Position numbers and translations under genes: made by a program. The notes under the pieces were generated by a model. That model saw nothing but the letters and a program-made list of their open reading frames with translations, did no database searches and was not told the DNA's origin. From positions 41,123 to 59,314 of the forward strand of contig BEXV01000453.1 of assembly GCA_003118195.1 (NCBI GenBank): DNA of 18,192 bases, given 5' to 3'. This document shows, piece after piece, positions 18,151 to 18,192 of this stretch. The stretch's first letter is position 1. Each line of letters starts with the position of its first letter. The DNA comes from Hemicentrotus pulcherrimus. Its lineage: Eukaryota; Echinodermata; Echinoidea; Camarodonta; Strongylocentrotidae.

Positions 18151-18192
<42 letters not shown>
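17911..18192. repeat. Long CT-rich microsatellite tract to the window end
   Basis: Dense CT and CTTT repeats with short non-repeat interruptions (tgcatacatgtatc near 18025). The final 50 bases are nearly pure CT. The hydrophobic, serine-rich frames across it are repeat by-products. Confidence 0.95.

Noticed and set aside
1..18192. CRISPR array, operon, phage or defence system
   Set aside because: No spaced direct repeats of array type, no bacterial gene structure, and the sequence has animal intron/repeat character throughout.

Overview
The window looks like eukaryotic, most likely animal, nuclear DNA: AT-rich, gene-poor, full of short tandem repeats and small decayed mobile elements, with no bacterial-style operons or long ORFs. 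The one ambiguous base, next to a poly-G run, points to a draft assembly. CT microsatellites, GAT repeats, frequent acatgta words and small palindromic elements recall a marine invertebrate such as an echinoderm. That is an impression, not a demonstrated match.

No complete gene is visible. The best coding call is a 138-bp minus-strand exon at 12101-12238 with good splice sites and a clean coiled-coil heptad pattern. A weaker plus-strand set (8469-8515, 8941-9045, 9732-9805) has strong acceptors and agreeing splice phases. A third, tentative cluster lies in GC-richer DNA at 667-1328, followed by AATAAA at 1337. None can be assigned to a family by eye. Open frames of 60-100 codons are expected by chance here, so most were left out.

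Layout: CT repeat (1-72); possible exons (667-1328); three tandem copies of a roughly 225-bp unit (1635-2225); featureless AT-rich DNA with a poly-G/N spot (2410-4900); a GC-richer block with an interrupted frame (4924-5247); degenerate repeats and a pyrimidine tract (5858-6160); quiet DNA to 8440; plus-strand exon candidates with an X-box-like palindrome (8469-9805); a roughly 150-bp tandem repeat (10450-10895); a small element with imperfect terminal inverted repeats (11128-11395); the coiled-coil exon (12101-12238); a G-rich minisatellite and a duplicated dispersed repeat (13023-13445); a GAT tract (14006-14220); a 497-bp palindromic foldback element (14308-14804); a tRNA-like SINE head beside a CT microsatellite (15991-16120); a GC-richer block with homeodomain-type motifs (16440-16800); and a long CT tract to the end.

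The most distinctive object is the foldback element. Its two roughly 160-bp arms are near-perfect inverted copies, and its end motif is repeated inside the arms and the centre. I see no evidence of a new enzymatic or defence system.
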